Source of the DNA: an uncultured Ruminococcus sp.
Lineage (GTDB): Bacteria; Bacillota; Clostridia; Oscillospirales; Ruminococcaceae
Direction of reading: 5' to 3'
Assembly: GCA_947177375.1 (NCBI GenBank)
Contig: CAMWUF010000104.1
Location: 1-5,060 of the forward strand
DNA: 5,060 nt
In this document: in pieces, positions 1-2,854 of the stretch
How the letters are laid out: every line of letters begins with the position of its first letter
Numbering within the stretch: position 1 is the first letter of the stretch
The notes under the pieces: generated by a model
The model's input: the letters and a program-made list of their open reading frames with translations, nothing else
Databases searched by the model: none
Told to the model about the DNA's origin: nothing
Position numbers and translations under genes: made by a program

Positions 1-699
1 TTCAAGCATAGTTTCTTTATATTTTTCTTGTTTCTGACATAAATCACGGTTTTTGTCTAAAATTAGTTCTTGCATACCAGATAAATCATCTAGTAACCAT
101 TCAGGGCATTTTCTTTGCATTGCATAAGATAAACTTCTAAATTCTCTGTTTAAACATGTATGCCAGCGTGTATAAAATCTATACAAACGCTTACTTACTC
201 TGCGAAATGCCATTGCCGAAAGTATCGTATCTAAAGCTAATATTACTGCAAGTGCAATTGCAATCTGATGTAATAATGCAGGTCTGACATTATCAAACCA
301 ATCTAAAACAGTGGGTTCTATAAATTTATTAATTATCAGGCAAGCTGTTCCAAAAAATAAAAATCCCAATAGACAGATTCTGCCTTTAATTTGAAATGCC
401 ATACCTGAATAATCCCACAGTTTCATGCTGAAAATATTTTCTAATATCGAACCGCATAAATATTCTGCCAGAATACATAGCATTGCAGAATAAAAAAATA
501 ATTTTGTCGGCTGTTGCGTATACATGCCTACTAAAATACCAGCTACAGCTCCTCCACCATAGACTGGACAATAAGGACCTAATAAAGAACCTCTGTTCAG
601 AAAATGTCCGCTTTCCCATAGGGAACAGACTGTCGTTTCCCATAGCCAACCGCCGAAACTATATAGCATAAAGCTTAAAAATAAATATTCTAGTGTCAT
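1..699 (-). CDS. PF06541/CmpB-like multi-pass membrane protein, 3'-truncated by the window edge
   Basis: The frame read leftward from the ATG at 699 stays open for 233 codons to the edge, so the C-terminus is missing. The N-terminal half matches what I know of the 'putative ABC transporter permease' family PF06541: a first helix ending GGWLWE (16-21), then LNRGSLLGPYCPVYGGG (34-50), a LAEYLCGSILE stretch (78-88) and LWDYSGMAFQIKGRICL (94-110). About five membrane helices are visible, near 4-24, 39-60, 67-90, 107-125 and 143-162. They are followed by a charged, probably cytoplasmic tail rich in Lys, Arg, Glu and Gln (about 165-233) that may be helical or coiled. The start codon overlaps the stop of the upstream HD-domain gene (ATGA), implying translational coupling; only a weak GGTGAG (703-708) precedes it. 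No ATPase partner is visible, so a transport role is a family label, not a demonstrated function. Frame and family are fairly certain; substrate is unknown. Confidence 0.85.
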   Translation of the reverse strand, partial: MTLEYLFLSFMLYSFGGWLWETTVCSLWESGHFLNRGSLLGPYCPVYGGGAVAGILVGMYTQQPTKLFFYSAMLCILAEYLCGSILENIFSMKLWDYSGMAFQIKGRICLLGFLFFGTACLIINKFIEPTVLDWFDNVRPALLHQIAIALAVILALDTILSAMAFRRVSKRLYRFYTRWHTCLNREFRSLSYAMQRKCPEWLLDDLSGMQELILDKNRDLCQKQEKYKETMLE

Positions 700-1193
700 T
701 GTCTCACCAACACCTTTCCAAACGTTTCCATAACAGCACAAATTTTATCTGCTAAACATACCATCCATGCTTCACGGCTTTTTGGTGGCAGAATCGTTAA
801 TGGAAACATATGATGTAAAATAATATCTTCTTCCTTTGTACTTAATTCATAATCAAGTCTTGCATTTTTTAATGCCAATGTCGGATGATATACTGCATGT
901 GCTGGATGACAATCTTCTTTTTTATGCCAATCATAAAGAAAATAATCATGTAATAATGCACCACGAATTAATTCGTCCCAATTTGCATTAATATGCAATT
1001 TCATGAATAATGCACAACTAACATAAGCAACATTTGCACAGTGTTCAAATACGGAACAATCCCCATGCTGACAGAAATTTTTTGTCTGTTCCATTCTGCC
1101 TGTTTGTTCCAAAGGCTTAGCAACTGCGTCAATTGCTTTGAGTAATTCCTGTCTTGTTGAACGACATGTCAATGTAAATGTTTTGTCTATCAT
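696..1193 (-). CDS. HD-domain protein (putative metal-dependent phosphohydrolase)
   Basis: This 165-residue protein carries the HD-superfamily pattern. A first histidine lies in FEHCANVAYVS (H51). The diagnostic doublet is in IRGALLHDYFLYDW (H82-D83). Further histidines follow at 90, 96, 99, 103 and 127-128, and a late aspartate sits in VCLADKICAV (D149). H51, H82, D83 and D149 are the likely divalent-metal ligands. Family members hydrolyse phosphate esters of nucleotides or signalling molecules, but nothing here fixes the substrate. No signal peptide or membrane helix is seen, so it should be cytoplasmic. The ATG at 1193 is supported by AAGGAG 10 nt upstream and by a consensus promoter about 35 nt before that. 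It is the first gene of a two-gene operon, overlapping the membrane-protein gene by 4 nt, which suggests that the two products act together. Confidence 0.85.
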   Translation of the reverse strand: MIDKTFTLTCRSTRQELLKAIDAVAKPLEQTGRMEQTKNFCQHGDCSVFEHCANVAYVSCALFMKLHINANWDELIRGALLHDYFLYDWHKKEDCHPAHAVYHPTLALKNARLDYELSTKEEDIILHHMFPLTILPPKSREAWMVCLADKICAVMETFGKVLVRQ

Positions 1194-1203
1194 GAAAATT
1201 TAA

Positions 1204-1209
1204 CTCCTT
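1204..1209 (-). promoter_or_regulatory. Ribosome binding site of the HD-domain gene
   Basis: CTCCTT on the plus strand reads AAGGAG on the minus strand, 10 nt before the ATG at 1193-1191. It supports that start codon. Confidence 0.8.
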
Positions 1210-1234
1210 TCTTATTGACTTTTGATATGATTAT

Positions 1235-1263
1235 ATTATAGCATATTATTTTCAGTTTGTCAA
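1235..1263 (-). promoter_or_regulatory. Consensus sigma-A promoter of the HD/CmpB operon
   Basis: Read on the minus strand: TTGACA (1263-1258), a 17-bp spacer, then TATAAT (1240-1235), preceded by TGC to make an extended -10. Both hexamers match consensus exactly. Transcription should start near 1228, giving a leader of about 35 nt. It faces away from a near-copy at 1307-1335 that drives the plus-strand genes. Confidence 0.85.
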
Positions 1264-1306
1264 CAGAAAAACACAATTCATTCCCCAATTTTGCTTTACT
1301 TACAGC

Positions 1307-1335
1307 TTGACAAATTGCATAAATTATGCTATAAT
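1307..1335 (+). promoter_or_regulatory. Consensus sigma-A promoter of the YdjM-like/HAD operon
   Basis: TTGACA (1307-1312), a 17-bp spacer and TATAAT (1330-1335), with TGC just before the -10 (extended -10). Transcription should start near 1342, about 33 nt before the TTG start at 1375. The spacer contains an inverted repeat (1317-1329) that a regulator could bind. The hexamers and spacing match the sigma-A consensus exactly; actual use is inferred. Confidence 0.85.
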
Positions 1336-1338
1336 AGC
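1317..1338. repeat. Two overlapping short palindromes across the plus-strand promoter
   Basis: GCATAA-A-TTATGC (1317-1329) fills most of the promoter spacer. GCTAT-A-ATAGC (1328-1338) overlaps it and covers the -10 box. Both are perfect inverted repeats around a single central base. A repressor could bind at this position, but the local AT-richness makes chance dyads common, so an operator role is only a possibility. Confidence 0.4.
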
Positions 1339-1360
1339 AAGCAAGAATGTAGTAAAAATA

Positions 1361-1366
1361 AAGGAG
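1361..1366 (+). promoter_or_regulatory. Ribosome binding site that fixes a TTG start
   Basis: AAGGAG lies 8 nt before the TTG at 1375. The first downstream in-frame ATG (1393) would be 26 nt away, too far. Upstream in-frame codons lie in or before the promoter region. This site therefore decides in favour of TTG. Confidence 0.8.
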
Positions 1367-1374
1367 ATTTTGCT

Positions 1375-1989
1375 TTGTTAGGAAAAACACATATGTCAGT
1401 TGGCATTGCGACAACGTTAGCAATTACCCATCCAGATTCTCTGTTAGGGATTCTGACAGCCGTTTCTGTTGGTGCAGTTGGTGCTTTAATTAGTGATATT
1501 GACGTTGACAGTTCCATTGCTAGTAAAAAAATACATCAAATGAATTTTGCAATTTTATTCACAGTAATTATATTAACAGTGATTGCTGTCATAGATTTGC
1601 TTTCCGGATTTACTGAAAAAATCTGGAGTAATGCTAATATATTAAAAATTATTATTGGTATATTAGGCTTTATTGCAATCTGTGCTTTTGGGAAAAAACA
1701 GCCTCACAGGTCTTTTATGCATTCATTTCTGGCATTGCTGTTATTAGATATTGCTATTTTTTTCATTTATTCGCCGTTGGTCAGCTATTTCACAGTTGGC
1801 TTTTTATCGCATTTGCTGTTAGATAGTCTCAACATGCGGAAATTAAAATTATTATACCCCAATAAAAAAGGCTTTAGTTTAAAATTATGTCCTGCCAATG
1901 GTATGGCGAATTATGTTTTATTTTGGGTTGGTTCTGCACTGTCTGTTACACAAATCATTTTGTTTCTGATACGGACAGTTAAAAAATAA
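1375..1989 (+). CDS. YdjM-type (DUF457) membrane-bound metal-dependent hydrolase
   Basis: With the TTG start at 1375 the protein has 204 residues and begins MLGKTHMSVGIATTLA, the usual opening of this family. Putative metal-site residues lie in family-typical places: H6, the acidic cluster SDIDVD (40-45), the QPHRSFMHS motif (109-117, with H111 and H116) and FLSHLLLDSLN (143-153, with H146 and D150). A short LLYP element (159-162) precedes the last helix. Hydrophobic segments near 22-40, 57-79, 89-105, 118-141 and 178-200 suggest four to five membrane spans. Relatives include E. coli YdjM and B. subtilis YfhP; the enzymatic substrate is not known to me. A longer reading from 1291 would overlap the promoter and is unlikely. 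The HAD phosphatase gene follows 31 nt after the stop with no terminator between, so the two are probably co-transcribed. Confidence 0.87.
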   Translation: MLGKTHMSVGIATTLAITHPDSLLGILTAVSVGAVGALISDIDVDSSIASKKIHQMNFAILFTVIILTVIAVIDLLSGFTEKIWSNANILKIIIGILGFIAICAFGKKQPHRSFMHSFLALLLLDIAIFFIYSPLVSYFTVGFLSHLLLDSLNMRKLKLLYPNKKGFSLKLCPANGMANYVLFWVGSALSVTQIILFLIRTVKK

Positions 1990-2020
1990 TTAAATTTAAT
2001 TTAAGAAAGAAGTGTAATTG

Positions 2021-2674
2021 ATGATAACATATCAACTTGCGATTTTTGATTTAGATGGGACGATTTTAAATACACTTGAAGATTTATCTCTTGCTATGAA
2101 TTACGCATTGCGTGAAATGCATTTGCCTGAACGAAGTCTTTTAGAAATTAGGCAATTTGTCGGCAATGGTATTTTACAATTAATTAGACGTGCCGTTCCT
2201 GTCGGAACATCTGACGAAGAAATTATGCAAATTCATCAAATATTTAGAGCCTATTATTCTGAACATTGCAGAGATAATACAGCTCCCTATCAAAATATGA
2301 TAGGAGTAATTCAGGAATTGCGTAATGCTGGATTTAAAACAGCTGTCATTTCTAATAAAATTGATTCTGCTGTGAAAACACTTTGTCAAGAGTATTTCCC
2401 GAATTTATTTGATGTTGTAACTGGTGAAATACAGGGCAGACCAAGAAAACCTGCTTCAAATGCTGTACATGCTGTATTGCAGACTTTGCACTTTACGCCA
2501 GAACAGGCAATTTATATTGGCGATTCCGAAGTAGATATTCAAACAGCAAAAAATTCAGGATTACCTTGTATTAGCGTTGCATGGGGATTCCGTAGCAAAG
2601 AATTTCTAAAACAAAACGGAGCTGAAACCATTATTTCTGAACCGTCTGCTTTATTGAATTTGCTTTTATCATAA
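2021..2674 (+). CDS. HAD-family phosphatase, phosphoglycolate phosphatase type
   Basis: A 217-residue cytoplasmic HAD hydrolase with all four motifs. Motif I is FDLDGTILNT, with nucleophile D10 and acid/base D12. Motif II is S111 in AVISNK. Motif III is K143 in GRPRKPAS. Motif IV is IYIGDSEVDIQTAKNSG (164-180), with D168 and D172 as Mg ligands. The alpha-helical cap between motifs I and II (about 17-85) and the GDSEVDIQTAK signature resemble Gph/PGP enzymes that dephosphorylate 2-phosphoglycolate. Related HADs with other small phosphoester substrates (for example PpaX-like pyrophosphatases) cannot be excluded. I chose ATG 2021 over the adjacent in-frame TTG at 2018. The ribosome site is weak (AAGAAAGAAG, 2003-2012), so translation may partly depend on ribosomes leaving the upstream gene. 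Length is normal and the gene is intact; it ends just before a hairpin terminator. Confidence 0.9.
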   Translation: MITYQLAIFDLDGTILNTLEDLSLAMNYALREMHLPERSLLEIRQFVGNGILQLIRRAVPVGTSDEEIMQIHQIFRAYYSEHCRDNTAPYQNMIGVIQELRNAGFKTAVISNKIDSAVKTLCQEYFPNLFDVVTGEIQGRPRKPASNAVHAVLQTLHFTPEQAIYIGDSEVDIQTAKNSGLPCISVAWGFRSKEFLKQNGAETIISEPSALLNLLLS

Positions 2675-2681
2675 TTATTAT

Positions 2682-2708
2682 CAACCTTTTGACAGGTTGC
2701 TTTTTGTT
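2682..2708 (+). terminator. Rho-independent terminator after the HAD phosphatase gene
   Basis: CAACCT (2682-2687) and AGGTTG (2694-2699) form a 6-bp stem with a 6-nt loop, followed by CTTTTTGTT. It begins 7 nt after the stop codon. The stem is short and only half GC, so termination may be partial. Its position between an operon end and a new promoter fits. Confidence 0.65.
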
Positions 2709-2789
2709 ATAAATGCACAAAAAACGATTAATTTTTTATGTATATAATATAAAAATTAAAATAAGACTGCAAAATTTACCCAAAATTAC

Positions 2790-2818
2790 TTGTTTTATTG
2801 TCTGTTTTATGATATAAT
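2790..2818 (+). promoter_or_regulatory. Extended -10 promoter of the LRR surface-protein gene
   Basis: TTGTTT (2790-2795), a 17-bp spacer and a perfect TATAAT (2813-2818), preceded by TGA to give the extended -10 TGnTATAAT. Expected start of transcription is near 2825, leaving a leader of about 30 nt before the ATG at 2855. The -35 box matches consensus at four of six positions; the extended -10 should compensate. Confidence 0.8.
2791..2810 (+). repeat. Direct repeat TGTTTTAT inside the LRR-gene promoter
   Basis: TGTTTTAT occurs at 2791-2798 and again at 2803-2810, a 12-bp step (a little over one helical turn). The copies overlap the -35 box and fill the spacer. This spacing could suit a regulator binding one face of the DNA, but the motif is simple and AT-rich and may be chance. 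Confidence 0.35.
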
Positions 2819-2839
2819 AGAACTGAATATTTGTATAAT

Positions 2840-2845
2840 AGGAGG
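2840..2845 (+). promoter_or_regulatory. Perfect AGGAGG ribosome binding site of the LRR gene
   Basis: AGGAGG sits 9 nt before the ATG at 2855 and fixes that start. With the strong promoter it suggests high expression. Confidence 0.85.
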
Positions 2846-2854
2846 TTTTTAAAC

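Noticed and set aside
386..649. Minus-strand 87-codon open frame within the CmpB-like gene
   Set aside because: It is out of frame with the 233-codon reading from 699, which carries the family motifs; a shadow frame.
1190..1423. Minus-strand open frame across the divergent control region
   Set aside because: It covers both consensus promoters and the start of the YdjM-like gene, is low-complexity and has no convincing ribosome site. The HD gene has its own start and RBS inside the stretch.
1989..2000. 12-bp perfect palindrome ATTAAATTTAAT between the YdjM-like and HAD genes
   Set aside because: AT-only, very short, with no T-tract-plus-GC stem; too likely by chance to call a terminator or binding site.
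2743..2748. Another TATAAT upstream of the LRR gene
   Set aside because: No -35-like sequence at a suitable distance (upstream bases are mostly A), the TG is one base out of register for an extended -10, and the downstream promoter is far better.
2729..2758. AT-only inverted repeat TAATTTTTTAT / ATAAAAATTA
   Set aside because: It consists only of A and T apart from the loop, has a one-base length mismatch and is expected by chance in such DNA; not strong enough as a terminator or operator.
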